A stretch of 64,000 bases of DNA from Auriscalpium vulgare (Eukaryota; Basidiomycota; Agaricomycetes; Russulales; Auriscalpiaceae): assembly GCA_019915015.1 (NCBI GenBank), contig JAHBBC010000006.1, positions 1,488,001 through 1,552,000 of the forward strand. The letters run 5' to 3'. The position numbers and the translations under genes were made by a program. Below, one piece after another: positions 21,937 to 33,299 of the stretch (within the stretch, counting starts at the first letter, position 1; each line of letters starts with the position of its first letter). The notes below the pieces were generated by a model, which made no database searches, was not told the origin of the DNA, and saw only the letters and a list, made by a program, of their open reading frames with translations.

Positions 21937-22652
21937 ATGCATATGCTGCACAGTCTGCTGCTCGCCAGCCTCGCATACATCACAGCTGTCTCGGCCGTCC
22001 CCACCTGGGAACGCTTCTCTTCGAGGTCGTCGATTAGCTCGCTCGTCCCGATTGCGAGTGCCATCGAGGCCAAGGGCTTGCCGTACAACGAGCCGTACTA
22101 TCTCGCCGCGAACGCCCCCACAGGTGCGTCCGGCTTCTCAGTCACCCCAGATGCCTTGCTCACATGAGATCACAGGCGTGCCCGGAAACGCAAGCGTCAC
22201 CAGGGTCCCCCAGCCGGCAGACGCGCCCCTCTTCTTCATAAATCACAACCGCCTCTACCAGTACACGAATGATTCATACATCTTCACCGTCAATGTTCTG
22301 AACACAACAGCCGTACCGGGCGAACCGATGCCGTACAAGCTGGTGCTCAGTGACAAGCCCGAGGGCTTGGAAAACCCGGTATGGCGGTGGAGAGGAACAT
22401 CGCTGCATTTCGATTATGGGCAGAAGACAAATTTGGGCTTGTTGTTTGCGTGTTTCAACAAGGATGGGAAGGAGGGCGTGTATCTCTGGTTTGACCCGTG
22501 AGTTCGCGGTTCCCATGCAGCGCGGTTGGACACGAGCTTATCACAGTCCGCAGGGCCCCTACACCCGAGGCATGCACGATCTTCACACCTCACAGTTTCA
22601 ATGCATTAGAGTCGCAAGGGTTGCAGACACCCCTTACATAGTCACGCGCTAG
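21937..22652 (+). CDS. small secreted protein, function unknown
   Basis: The product begins MHMLHSLLLASLAYITAVSA, a clear signal peptide with a cleavage-like site, then a Ser-rich segment. Exon 1 is 21937-22123 and exon 2 starts at 22176, reading GVPGNASVTRVPQPADAPLFF and then YLWFDP. A stop lies at 22499-22501, but the sequence there is a strong donor (gtgagt). With an acceptor near 22545 the frame continues PPQGPYTRGMHDLHTSQF to a stop at 22650-22652; I prefer this 3-exon model but the shorter one is possible. There are sequons (NASV, NDSY, NTTA), so it is probably glycosylated. About 200 residues. I recognise no domain; size and secretion fit an effector-like or cell-wall protein, which is inference only. 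Confidence 0.65.
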
Positions 22653-22830
22653 ATTGGCAGGATGTTGGGTGTGGCCGCATGAACGATTTACATACCCAAT
22701 GAATGTAGCATATATATCCGGAATCCGAAAGCAACTCTTATATCGCGCTGCCCCTCTGCAGTGCCCACCGCACTGTCCAGCCAAGTTTTTGAAGTATTCA
22801 TCGTGTCAATTGGGTAGGTAATCGTACAGG

Positions 22831-24553
22831 TCAAGGCTTGTTCAGGCGGAAGTCAACTCGCCTCGCTGCGAGGGCGAACGCGAAGAGCCCCAGAAGAGCA
22901 ACCGCGACGGACTTTGGTTTTTGCAGGTGCGCGGACAATGGAACCTTATACGTCACCTGCGCCCGGCGGTCAGCAAACTAGGTAATACATCCATCGCAGA
23001 GTGCTCACGTAGATAAGACCAATGTGCTTGTCGGTCAGGTTTTCATAGTGGAAAGTGAAAGCAGGCCGGCCCGTCGTGTCCAAGTACGTGACGACCGTCG
23101 AGCGCTCCTGGGAGATTGGCGGGAAGGGAGTAACCACCTCCACGTCACTACATCGTTACGCATCAGACTTCCGCACACGACACACACAGCAGGGATACAT
23201 ACGTGGCACCCTCTGGTAGGATAATCTTGATCTTCGCCTTGTCCACAACCGAGCTCGCGATATGTGTGTGAAGCGGCACGCCCACGATGTACTTCCCCGT
23301 CTTCGCGTCGTACCCGGCCGAATCGGCGAGCGGCGAGTCCCAACCGAAAGTGAATGTGTAGTTCCAACCGCCCATCAGCGGGTAGCGCGGGCGCAGCTCG
23401 AGGACGCTGTACTTGTTGCTTTGCGCGGCCTTGGGGACAGAGGGCGCCGGGCGGAAGCGCGAGGTCGACACGTTGCCGTTCAGATCGAGGTAGTACGTCG
23501 AGTGCGCGCCAGGCGGCAGGTGCAGCACGATCGCGGGCAAAATGTGCGGCGCCAGGCGCTGGTGGAACACTTGCGTCTGGTGATCGATCCGAGAGAATTG
23601 CCCCTTCAGCCTGCGATATCCTCAGTCACGATACTCGATGCGACAGACAAGGTCAGACTCACGTGGGACCGGCATTGTGCAAGACGACGTCGTTGTGGAT
23701 GTTGAGGTTCGCGCCCCAGTGGCTGATCTCCGCAGTGCGCTCAAGCGACTTGACTTCGGGCACGGGATGTTCGTAATTGTAGCGAACCTTGACGGGCTTC
23801 TGGTGCTGCGCAATGAACTCTGCATTCGCAGACTCTGGGATGTTGCTGAATGGCCCATACGTGACCGTCGCACCCGAGAGGGTTGCAACATTTTCCGTCG
23901 AGAAGCTAACGCCCTCCGGGGTGTTATGCGAGATGATGCGCGGGGACGGCGAACTGGAGTGTATTGAGACTCAAGTTCTATGACATATGGCATGCACGTA
24001 CCGGACTTTGATCCTTTGGGTGACGGTCTTGTAAGGGCTCAAGACGAACAAGTCCGACTCGTACAGCATAGCCTGCCCCTCATTCTGCCCGGCCGACGCA
24101 GGCCACGGGCGTGTTGCGTGAGTTTGGACGGTGTCCAACACCAGGTTGACAGTCCCGTTCACAGACAGGGCGCTGGGCAGCTCGACGGTGTACTCATACG
24201 TTCCTCTGCAGAGGGGGCCTAATCAGCAAAACGGCAGGCATCGCGTGCAAGCCGACGCACTCTGTCGTGTCTAGCGGATGTCCTTCCACATTCAACGGGT
24301 CGCTCTTGCCCTTCAGCTTCGCCTCCAGGAAGCTGGTAAGTTGACCCTCCTTCTCCCCGAGCGTCACAGTGTACTTCTGCGAGCCGCTTTCGAGTGCACG
24401 GATGGCATATGTTGTCGTGACGTGGACGAGCGCGCCGCCGAGCTCGACGGTGCGCACGATGGCGGTGTTTTCAAAGGAGTGGGCGGCAGAAGCGAGAGAA
24501 GGTAAGAGGAGGCCAAGCAGGAGCAGAGGCGAGCGTAGCCAGCGTATGGCCAT
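22831..24553 (-). CDS. OST1: oligosaccharyltransferase subunit OST1 (ribophorin I)
   Basis: This is the ER-membrane subunit of the complex that transfers the dolichol-linked glycan to Asn residues. The start at 24553 gives a signal peptide (LRSPLLLLGLLLPSLASA). Diagnostic blocks follow: FENTAIVRTVELGGALVHVT, TTYAIRALES, YEYTVELPSALSVNGTVNLV, YESDLFVLSPYKTVTQRIKV, YNYEHPVPEVKSLERTAEIS, HWGANLNIHNDVVLHNAGP and LGGWNYTFTFGW-like text (here MGGWNYTFTFGWDSPL). The end has one transmembrane helix and a short basic tail (FRLNKP) with the stop at 22831-22833. About six introns; length of about 480 residues is normal for the family. No lesions. Confidence 0.95.
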
Positions 24554-24750
24554 GGTGAAGGATACCTGCGCTGTGTAGCGCGGTGTGGATGTAAAGACAC
24601 GGAAGTGGTGGTGACGGACTTGATTTACGTGTCACGATCTATTTCGGGAGCGTGTTTCCGACTCGCGCAGTCAACGGTTCACAATGATCATTTTCCAGAT
24701 TGTGACCCAGTTACTGTAAAACTCAGAAGTATGTATCGTAGACGTGCTGG

Positions 24751-25753
24751 CTACCAGGCCCACGTCGAGCCCACGTTGCGCAGAGGCCTGTCTTCTCGCA
24801 CCAAGCCCGCAGACACAATTCTCTTCAGTTTCCGCTGCCGGTCCTCCTCCAGCAGCTGGTGCCGCGTCTTTCCTTCTCGCAAAACGACGCTCAGTCGAGA
24901 GTCTGGATGCACCCGGATACCGTGCTTCATGCGGCCCTTGATCTCCAGACGCTTCAGTGAACGCGGGCCCTTCGTGACCCAAGATTCAGCTGCCGAGGAT
25001 AGCGTCAATTATTATGTCCGTGCTAGCCTGCGGGACTGAAGATACATACAGACGACCATCTTTTTGACATTGATGCCCTTGAGCTCTGCGTGTTGCTTCG
25101 CGATGACAAGCATGTTGCGGATGCGCTTGCTGGCGCGCTTCTCGCTGAACGTCATCTGCAGGATGGCAGAGTCTATAGGCTTGCCGGAGATTTGCCTCCC
25201 GAGCTTGTTCAGCTTTCGATGCGATATTTTGAAGTTCGCAGTCGAATATTTATGCTGCAGATGCCAGTTGGGGTCAGACTACATGGGCAGGAGCAGACAG
25301 CACACGCACATGATCGCTCTTATTCTTCACAATCATCGACTTGTTCTCCAGCTTCACTTGCGTCGGCGTAGTCTCTCCCGAAGGGGCTGCACCTGCGGAG
25401 TCGAACACGCTCAGGTTGCCTTCCTCCGCCTGCTTGCGCCGCGCCTCTTCTGTCGCCTGCGCGGACTTCTTGTCCCGGAACGTCGGTGCGAGAGTTTTTC
25501 GGACCCATTCAAACGGGTTCCCAAACGACGCACTGCGCCACGAAGGAGCGGAAAATCAGCACCGGAAGAAAGAAAGTCAAGAAAACGCGTACTGTCGTCG
25601 AGCTTCCCATACCAGCACACGAGATGTCGAGGCTAGTTGGGGCGCTTGTACGCCTCGGCGGAGCGCGGACACTGCGTACGGCGATGAGAACAGCCAAATA
25701 CGATTGAGACAGAGATGCTTACCAGTACGCAAACTGTGGCCGACGGGGTGCAT
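24751..25753 (-). CDS. MRPL22: mitochondrial ribosomal protein uL22m (MRPL22)
   Basis: This is a large-subunit mitoribosome protein. The middle exon reads [20 protein letters not shown] and [20 protein letters not shown], followed by [17 protein letters not shown], the L22 core; the last exon reads [20 protein letters not shown] and ends NVGSTWAW. The N-terminus is assembled from small exons: [10 protein letters not shown], then [20 protein letters not shown] (arginine-rich, presequence-like), then [21 protein letters not shown] took the ATG at 25753; an in-frame ATG at 25837 would add 28 residues. The gene is divergent from YOS1 with 158 bp or less between starts. Confidence 0.88.
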
Positions 25754-25911
25754 GGTGTGCGGGAAGAGCAAGTGCGAGACGCGAGAACGCGCCGACGCGG
25801 CCGAGCGCTCCGGCGCCACGCCCGCGACACGTACCACGGATCATCCCAAGCTTCGCCTTTTCTCCTCCCCACCACCACCACCCTCATTACGAGCGAAGAC
25901 GGGCGGTCAAC
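25754..25911. promoter_or_regulatory. shared divergent promoter of MRPL22 and YOS1
   Basis: The start codons of the two divergent genes are 158 bp apart (74 bp if the upstream MRPL22 ATG is used), so they must share this control region. It contains a tract of ccacc repeats near 25870. The promoter role is inferred from orientation. Confidence 0.45.
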
Positions 25912-26312
25912 ATGCTCTTCCTTGGTCACATCTTTTACGTCGCGCTTCTCCTCATCAACGCCCTCGCCGTCCTCAGTGAGGACCGTTTTCTCGCTCGCAG
26001 TACGCGCATGCCCCGCTGCCTTCTACTCTTACTGACGGGGCCTCCTAGTTGGCTGGTCCTCTGTTCCACCACCAAATGGCTTCCAGCAGCCCTTTGACCA
26101 GACTGGGGCGTTCGGAAATGCAGCCGGTACATATGATGTGGGCGTGAAGGGGCGGATTATCAACCTCATCAGCGCAGTAAGGACACTCATGCGCAGTACG
26201 TAGCCAGTTCTTCTCCGTTGCTTCTAAGCTTCCTGACTTGAGACTGTCGACAGTACCACTCATAGGATTCAACATCGTTGTCATCGGATACGAACTAGTC
26301 TTGGGCTCGTGA
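25912..26312 (+). CDS. YOS1: ER-Golgi transport protein Yos1 (IER3IP1 family)
   Basis: This is a tiny two-helix membrane protein of the Yip1-Yif1 complex on COPII vesicles. Exon 1 reads MLFLGHIFYVALLLINALAV then LSEDRFLAR. Exon 2 reads IGWSSVPPPNGFQQPFDQTG and ends VKGRIINLISAVRTLMR. Exon 3 reads PLIGFNIVVIGYELVLG with the stop at 26310-26312. Both introns are GT-AG and in frame. The ILLLINAxAVLSE(D/E)RFL and PLIxxNIxVIxYELVLG blocks define the family. Length of about 95 residues is typical. Confidence 0.93.
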
Positions 26313-26394
26313 CACTATACATGGACTCCCCACAGTAATTCCTCTGCGAGCAAACAAATAACTGTCCATTCATCGCAACTCCTCCCGCCGCGCC

Positions 26395-27249
26395 TCAGAC
26401 GCCAATGACGTTGTTCAACCTCTGGTACTCGGCCTCGATTTGGCGGATGAAGTCTATCCTGTTATGGCCGTTCTGCATAGAGGACGGGTCAGGTGGAGAG
26501 GATGGGGTAGAAGGGAAGTTGACTAACTTCGCACTGCTTCCATGTTTCGTCACGGACACAGACCTTTCGCTTGTTGATGACTACCGTGCAGCTATTCCTG
26601 TCATGTGTCATGGGTTTCGTACCGCTTGCTAGTGTGATGCGTATATGCGTCACGTACGTTATGTTCAGCTCCTGAGTGTTCTTGATGCTCTCATGGAGAA
26701 GCTGGATCCCCTCCTCGCCCAACCCACTCCCATCCAAGCCCGCGCACTGCCCGACCTGGCTTGATTCCCAGTCGATCTCCGCCGCACGCGCGCATTGCAG
26801 GGCGACTTCAGGTGTTCCGATCTTCTCGCGCGTCTGGTAGTTCTGGCACATAACAAATTCCCACCAATTTTTCACAGGTGCGTATTTCGCGGCGCAGAGC
26901 TGCTGCACATTCCCAGCGCACTCTTCGCGGCCATGCATGCAGGTCGCGCCGAACTCTGGATCGGAAGAGTTGTCCCTGTGCTTTGGTGAGCTATGGCGAC
27001 CCAACCAGAATGGAAGGTTGCGCACTTCGCAACATAAGTGAGAGAAAAGTCGATTTTGTCTGCGACTCTGGGGAGGACTTGGTCGAAGACAGCCTCGCAG
27101 AACAACGCGTCAGGGCACCGTGACATGACGCCGAGGGTCACGGGGACCTTGACATCTTTCTGCAGCTGCCACGGCTGCTGGGCAGACGCGGGGGAAGCGA
27201 TTGCTGAGGAGACTGCTGGAAAGATAACGAGCAAGGCGTGTGTGATCAT
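26395..27249 (-). CDS. GILT-type thiol reductase-like secreted protein
   Basis: This is related to gamma-interferon-inducible lysosomal thiol reductase; in fungi the role is unproven. The start at 27249 gives a signal peptide (MITHALLVIFPAVSSAIASP). Then VKVPVTLGVMSRCPDALFCE holds the active-site region, followed by DKIDFSLTYVAK, CMHGREECAGNVQQLC (the GILT signature with paired Cys), WWEFVMCQNYQ and SCTVVINKRKVCVRD. The last exon reads NGHNRIDFIRQIEAEYQRLN with the stop at 26395-26397. The active site is C-P-D-A rather than CxxC, with the next Cys two residues further on, so redox activity may differ from animal GILT. About four introns; about 230 residues. Confidence 0.88.
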
Positions 27250-27479
27250 GGCGGTTCGGTGTCAACGACGACGTTCTCAGCAGACGGTTCTGCATGCCAT
27301 CCAAGTCTCGTCTTGCGTCATTCCCTCGCACGTGATCGGCTCCTCTCGCGTGGGTCCCGGACAGCGCATCGTATATTTATCGCCGTTATTCCAGGACAAA
27401 ACTGCAATACAAAGTGGGCGGACAATGGCCAGGTAAGCGACCCTGCCGCGAGCCCAGATCCGGCCTCACTTCGGGCGTC

Positions 27480-28283
27480 TTATTGACGTGAACGTGCAGC
27501 ATCCCACCACTGCCGCGCCTCAGCATCAGATAACGGGGGTTGGAAGTACCGACAGCGTGACGTGAATGCTTCCGGACAGGTTAATACAGCTTGCAAGAGA
27601 CATCAGAATGAACATTCACCGTCGACAGAGCGCTGGCGCACGATCTTCTCAACCGATAGCTCATTGTGAACGTGCTTGCGCTAGCGCGGCCAGGACCAAG
27701 GTTAGGGCGGGGCGCCAGACACACGCCAGGATACGTGGGCATCACCTTGACGTCTTCTGCGAACAGATCACTCTGGATCCGTCTCTTTTCCGAAGAACTC
27801 ACATATGTTCCGGCAAGCGATCGTTGCTTCTCGTCCATCGAACGGTCCACAGCAAGAACGCAGTACTTGATAATTTCCGTGCGGCGTCTCCAGTTGTCTG
27901 GGAATTAGGTCATTGCTTCGAACGAGCGCATTCAAAGACGCCAGGACAGCGTCTACTGACCGACCAGGTCTTTCCAGAGATACGCGCACGCCTGGTCCTG
28001 GACGCTGCCCTTGCCGCCAGCGCCCAGTCGATCCCGGTCTCTGAACTGTGCGGTCGTCCTGTTGAGCCTCATAGTGATCGAATCATCGAGTTTGCGGTAC
28101 TCCCGGAGAAGGTCTAGTGACGGGGGGTGCTTAGACCGATCACGCTGTTTGGGGGCAGTACAGGGACGCACCTTTGAATAGGGACAGGTTCTGACATGTG
28201 GCGGAAGATACGTGAACGACCTGGGGCGCCAAGGAAGGGCCCTGGACTGCCAGAGAGCCGAGAAGAGGAGGCTTGGGGGACAT
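27480..28283 (-). CDS. caffeine-induced death protein 2 (Cid2) family protein
   Basis: This is a small fungal family named for a fission yeast protein; its molecular role is unclear. Exon 1 starts MSPKPPLLGSLAVQ and ends TCQNLSLFK. It splices to DLLREYRKLDDSITMRLNR, then AQFRDRDRLG and VQDQACAYLWKDLVG. The next exon is NWRRRTEIIKYCVLAVDRSM followed by DEKQRSLAGTY. Later exons give RKHVHNELSVEKIVRQRSVD and AFTSRCRYFQPPLSDAEARQ, stop at 27480-27482. The LLREYRKLDD, QDQACAYLWK and SRCRYFxPP blocks are the family hallmarks as I remember them. Five exons, intact. Confidence 0.8.
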
Positions 28284-28827
28284 TGAAGGGAGAGACAGTG
28301 AGCGTCCGGACAAAGGAATGCCGGGCGCCGGGAAGATGCCGAGAAGTGAACAGGGCCCTGGCGCCCATTCGGGCCGCCGAGCGCCTGGAGCGTCAGCCTC
28401 CGTGCAACCCGCTGTCCCGGTCCACTCCGCCGCGGCGATCGCCTCGATACACCTGCGTTTGCATGTCGCATGCTCCCACAGGCGTCTCCGCGTCTCTGGG
28501 ACACAAAAAGACGTTATCCATTGCCCCAGTGTCCGATCACCGGCCCCATGCCTTACGTGCACGCGCTTGCTTAGCTCCTAAGCGCTGTCGCCGGCCGTCG
28601 GAACAGGGCAGCCAACCCGGCGGAGGTCACTTCGCGCTGGTGCCCGCTATCCAGGAGACCTCTCGGGCAAAGCACAGATGCATCGGAAACGAAAGCGAGT
28701 TGCATGGATAGCGAAAGCAATGCGACAGTAGTGTACAGACAGCTGCAAGTGGACTATGTAAAGGCTCGAAGATTATATAAACATATGGGCAACAAACAAT
28801 CCATGGGACGACTCTAACCAAGACAGG
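28284..28827. other. intergenic region, no gene seen
   Basis: This is the 5' flank of the Cid2 gene and 3' flank of the zinc-finger gene. The 28284-28620 part is G/C-rich with open frames on both strands but no motif. The 28740-28800 part is A/T-rich, consistent with a 3' end. Confidence 0.5.
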
Positions 28828-30772
28828 TCACTCTGCGCTGCTGGGTGGGGACACAGTCCAAGGCGGTAATGACTCGTGAGCGGACACCGCTGAAGGGCCA
28901 GCATCGGCCGCCTTGAACTTCTTCTTGCCTTTGTTTGGGCGATAAGAGTGATACCGTGTCATGTGCTTGTGCCGCTTCGAGGGGTCCTTGAAGCGCTCTC
29001 CACAGAATTCGCAGCCATGAGGAGACTCGCCGGTGCTATGCTATATCGTCAGGTTCTGTTTGGACCGAGCGAGCTGGTGGAGACGGCTTACTGGGTATTA
29101 AGATGGCAACCTGCAACGTTGCTACGCTGCGTGAACGTCTTTCCGCACCAGGTGCACTGGAATCGCCTGGGAAATCAGGGGATTAGCAGTGAGAAAGCAC
29201 AATCATTGCCTCCCTCTACTCACTTGATGCGTAGATGCGTCGCCTCGATGTGCCGTTTCACGAGGTGCTTCTTGGACGAATAATCGCACGGCATCGGGCT
29301 CCCGTTCTTCATGGTCTCCCATGTGCATCGCCACTGCGCCTTGCCCGATTCTGGAGACCTCTCGACGTGCTTGAGCCACTCCTTGGTGTCGTAGATGACG
29401 GGCAGCTCCTTGACCTCGAGCTTGACACCGGACGGGGTGAAGTACGTGGGACCGTCATCGAAGTCTGCACTTTGGCCATCGGACCGCGGCGAAACGGCGG
29501 TTGGAGAATCAATGATGCGATTCGATCTGTAGCTCGGCCCGCTCGGGTTCAAGCCTTTATCCGAGGACACCGACCCATGCCGTTGTAGGTCCATGTTGTG
29601 GACGTCTTTGTTCCGCTCGGCTACGGAGCGGGGACCTGCGTAGGCACATTCCTGATCAGGGTCGAGTTCGTCGTGCTCGTCTTCCGAGTCAGATTGCCTG
29701 AAAAGTCCATGAGCCGGTGTTGCACGGAGGGAGAACAAAAGAAGGCTTACTCGAACCCTTCGGGTAGCTTGCGCTTCCTCTGCGCCTCGTGGGCTACACG
29801 ACTTGACGCATGCGCACTCGAAAGCGTCGGGGCTGACACGGAGCGGTGCCTGCATGTTCTGATCAGAGACATGTAGACAAAGGAGCGTTGACACTCACGC
29901 AAACATATCCGGTCGCTTCAGCGCCTCCATGGCTTTGTCGTGGACCTGCGAGATTGACGGCGCAGGGTAGCTGCGTTCTTGGGAATAACCGGGATGAGAG
30001 TAAGGCGACAATGACTGATAGGCGGGTGCGGGGGGCGAGGCATTCGGAGTAATCATGGGAGGGACGTTGACAGGGTACACAGGTTTCTTGACAGCATGCG
30101 CGGGGTTGCGCCTCTCAGAGTCGCTGTAGCTCCGGCTGTTCAAACCGTCAGTATTGGACGTGTTTTCAGAGTGCCAGAAAGCGTTACCTGTCTCTATATT
30201 CCCTTCGAGGGCCACCGTCTGAGACGTGATGTCCCGAACGAGAGTGCGCCACAGTGGCGGGTGGGCCATAAGGGGGATGTGCGGGCGTTTGGCTGGAGCA
30301 AGAGTGCCATGAGAGGTGTGGGCTATGCTGAAGCAACGCTAGGACTCACCGGTACGTGGTAGCCCTTCCCAGAGCCCTCTGCAGTGCGTCCTCCCGAGCT
30401 GCGGCGTGAGCGGGAGCGACAGTGCCGTAGCGCGCGCCGTCCGGCAGGACGCGTCGTGCCTCCAAGCTCGGGCTGAGGCCTTCACCTCGTAGGAAATCTC
30501 GAAGCGGAGGAAGGGACTGCATAGGGCGTGAAGCACAGGGTGCGTGCTGTTGATGAAGGTGTGGCGAGGCCCTGCAGAATAGGTCAGCCTTAGTGCTCGC
30601 AGCGAACACGAGCCTCTTGGACAAAGGGCTCGCGGCCCAATGCAGAGTGGCGCAGGACGTACGAATGTCGGTACCATGAAAGCGTCCCTTCAGAGGATCT
30701 CGACGTCTCGCTGTCAGAGGGAGGAGAAGGAGACTTGAAGTGCTGGAGTTCGCGTTCCGGGCGCAGGGACAT
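28828..30772 (-). CDS. C2H2 zinc-finger protein, putative transcription regulator
   Basis: This is a nuclear DNA-binding candidate. Start at 30772 (MSLRPERELQHFKSPSPPSD). About eight exons encode a long Ser/Pro/Arg-rich, disordered N-terminal region, an acidic patch (DSEDEHDELDPDQE) and ETMKNGSPMPCDYSSKKHL. Two C2H2 fingers then follow: FQCTWCGKTFTQRSNVAGCH continuing LNTH (C-x2-C-x13-H-x3-H) and CEFCGERFKDPSKRHKHMTR continuing YH (C-x2-C-x12-H-x4-H). The first finger is complete only if the intron near 29030-29080 ends at the 3'-most of two nearby AGs; the other choice meets a stop. The C-terminus is basic (NKGKKKFK), a likely nuclear signal. I do not know its target genes. Confidence 0.8.
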
Positions 30773-30943
30773 GGCGAAGAGGAAAGTGATGGGAAAGAAC
30801 GGGACAGCAGTCCTCTATTTAAGCGTGACTTGTCGTGGCTTCTGATCTACTGAAATGACGGACAGCGTGCGTGATAAATTGTGACCCGATGCAAGTAACG
30901 TCCAGGGAAGTGTTCATAGAACTTACCTGTTTTGGAGGTGTGA

Positions 30944-31420
30944 TCATGACGCCGGGATCTGGCCAGACAATTGCGCGGAACCTACGGTGACGAGAAAGAC
31001 CAGGCAGCAGTTTTCCACAATTAGCGAAAGACAACAATACGCACCGTAAAAGGCACGAAGCGCGGGAATTCGGTAAGAAATCGATAGCACAGGCGAGACC
31101 GTAAGCGATAATACAAGCGCCCACAAGAAGCAGGCGCTTGCGATTCCGAGGAGGGGTGGGTGGCGACGGACCTTGTTCTCCCTCCACTGGCAGGTTACGT
31201 CCTCGCCGCGCGCCTGCAAGAAAAAAAAACGCCAGGAACCAGGGAACGCATGGCATCCTTGCATCGAGAACAAACATCATGCGGCGTCGACATCAAGAAC
31301 AAAGACGGACTGCACGGCCTTCGGGCGCGTGATCTTCGAAGATCTGACAATCGGGGTTGTTAGGCAGAGATACGCCCGTGGCGCACAAGGAGCTGTTAGC
31401 CCGTTCTTAGGCGGACCGGT
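30944..31420 (-). CDS. tentative small membrane protein
   Basis: A splice-supported minus-strand frame reads ARGEDVTCQWRENKVRRHPP then LLGIASACFLWALVLSLTVS (transmembrane helix), then ISYRIPALRAFYG. Across an intron with a GTGCGT donor it continues GSAQLSGQIPAS to a stop at 30944-30946. Upstream, a preceding exon ending VQSVFVLDVDAA joins at a strong acceptor after a run of nine T residues near 31210. The true start was not found, so the left-hand limit of the protein is uncertain. I recognise no family. A second frame through the same exons is also open, which lowers confidence. Confidence 0.35.
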
Positions 31421-31600
31421 AGACAATGCTCAACTTCCAGACAGAGTATGCAGAAGGAGCATCAATAACAGCGCGATCAACTAACGATGTTGGGATGATA
31501 AAAACAATTCGACGAAGGGTAACTTGAAGGGTGAACTCCTGACCAACGTACCACGACATAATGAGGTGCAATGAATATAATGTAATAATGGGCGGCGGAA

Positions 31601-32343
31601 TTACGAAGGTTTCAGTAGGGTCCCGGCTGGAGAGACGCTCGGAAAGTTAGCGGCACTCCAGTCTTCTTCTTCCATATTGCCGAACTTCTGGAACGCTGTG
31701 ACCTCGTTGGGGGGATTGGCACCGGCTGGAGACGCGCCGAACACGGCAGCAGGCAAGGATTGAGTTTGACCGAAAGTCCTGGGAGTGCGCCGGAGGGGCT
31801 TCATGGGACGTAACGGAGCAATGGGGCCATCGGCGAGCGCTGTGCTCGGCGTCGCACCATCGAAATGTTCATCATCCTCTCGCTTGTCAACATCAGCGTA
31901 CTCTCCATCAACCTCTTCGTCCATCGTAGCATGGGCGCGACGGCGCTTTCCTTCGCGCGACGAGCTCGGAGGCATTTGGGAGTACACGGCATGAAGTGTA
32001 TCGTTTGAGGACTGGAATAGAGGCGCCTCATCAAGAGAAGAGAGCGGGGTAGAGATCGTTCTCGTCATCGTGCGTGATGAAGCCAATGTGGAGGTGAATC
32101 TGTCCGTAGCATAGCCCTGCGAAACGCCTAGGCAGGCGGGGTATCAGCGGTGGGCGAGAATCGCGCATCAAGTCGCGCCATGGATGGTACGCACTGCGTC
32201 GCACGCGTGATCCTACGTTCTGAAGCCGCGCAGAGAGGTCGGGAGAGATTCTGACACGGGTGTTTGAGCGCGTTGATGCTGCCTAGCACACCAGCTGATG
32301 CTCACAAATCGCTGGCAGAGGTTGTGAACGACACATTGCTCAT
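31601..32343 (-). CDS. Dif1/Spd1-like ribonucleotide-reductase regulator
   Basis: It resembles the fungal ribonucleotide-reductase inhibitor/importer family (yeast Dif1, fission yeast Spd1), which controls where the small RNR subunit resides. Exons are 32343-32335 (only 9 bp, MSN), 32282-32195 and 32127-31601. The second/third exon junction yields LQNVGSRVRRSVSQGYATDR, matching the HUG-type core of Dif1 (VGxRxRxxVxxGYA). A bipartite basic stretch (REGKRRRAHA) and a C-terminal acidic/Trp segment (MEEEDWSAANF) also fit, since these proteins have a C-terminal Trp motif. The protein is about 205 residues and otherwise disordered. The assignment rests on one short motif plus overall design. The first exon is the least certain part. 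Confidence 0.6.
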
Positions 32344-33299
32344 TGCGCGCTCTGATTCCGTCACGATACGTTTCGGAGGAAAGCTGTCCATGACGCGAGG
32401 ATGATAGAGAGCGTTGGTGTCCAAGTCGACGTCGCGGTGAGGCGCACGACCATCACGATCGACGAAATGGTTCTTTCCCACGATTGTATATTAATTAATA
32501 CTTACCCGAATTCAAGTTCCGAGACCCAGGTATCAGGCGGAGTTTCACTTTGCAGACCTCTATCAGCCCGTCAATTCTGCGTTGCGCACGCCGACGAATG
32601 TCTATTCATGCAGAAAATCATGACGGTCGTTATTACACATATTACTGCCCTATACAAGCCGCTGTGGGGCGCATTGAGAGCGACAACTGATCAAAAGCTC
32701 CCGGCATGCCGCACTGCCGATCGGTGGCTCGCGCAGGGTCGGCGTCACGATCTTTGCCCGGTCAGTACTTACCTTTCTCAAGAGATAGACAAAGCTGTCG
32801 TGGCCATCAGCGAAAGAGCTCCCGGAGGACCAAGAACGTGTACTCGTTGGCAGACTCCAGAGAAGATCAGCACAGGAACCGTCCCCTGAGAGACAAGGAG
32901 AGCCTAAACAGGCCCAGCATGTGTTGCACCGCAGCGCTGTGATCCAAAGTCCGCCCCAATACATATGCCCCGCAAAGAGAAGGAATGAAGAAGCCTCGTG
33001 GAAATGGCACAGAGTCTTTGGCATCCTAGGACGCCCGAGGCAGGGAAAGTGGCTGATGTCCGCGCCACCCAGGCCAGAGGTAAGTATGCTCGGGCCCGGA
33101 GCTTCCAGCTACGGCGGGCGCCAGCCTGAGCCACTCCGAGAGAGGCTTGCCACGTGCCACGTGGGTGGCGGGGACAACGGGCCGCGTGGAGTTCCCATAA
33201 CGGGAATGTCATGAGAGGTTGCACGGGCGGTGTGCGTTTGCCTCGTCGCTCCCCACGGGCTCAGCCCGCTGTCCTGCTCGCCCTCCCCCCGTCACGACC
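32344..33299. other. intergenic region between divergent genes
   Basis: This ~950-bp region lies between the Dif1-like (-) and kelch (+) genes. Open frames on both strands (for example the minus strand at 33024-32650) carry no recognised motif. A pyrimidine-rich tract at 33230-33300 precedes the kelch start codon. Confidence 0.45.

Noticed and set aside
29030..29090. Stop codon within the first C2H2 zinc finger
   Set aside because: Using the 3'-most of two neighbouring AG acceptors restores the second His pair and THTGE linker, so the finger is intact.
32650..33024. 125-codon minus-strand ORF upstream of the kelch gene
   Set aside because: Composition and motif content give no support, and neighbouring frames look equally open.
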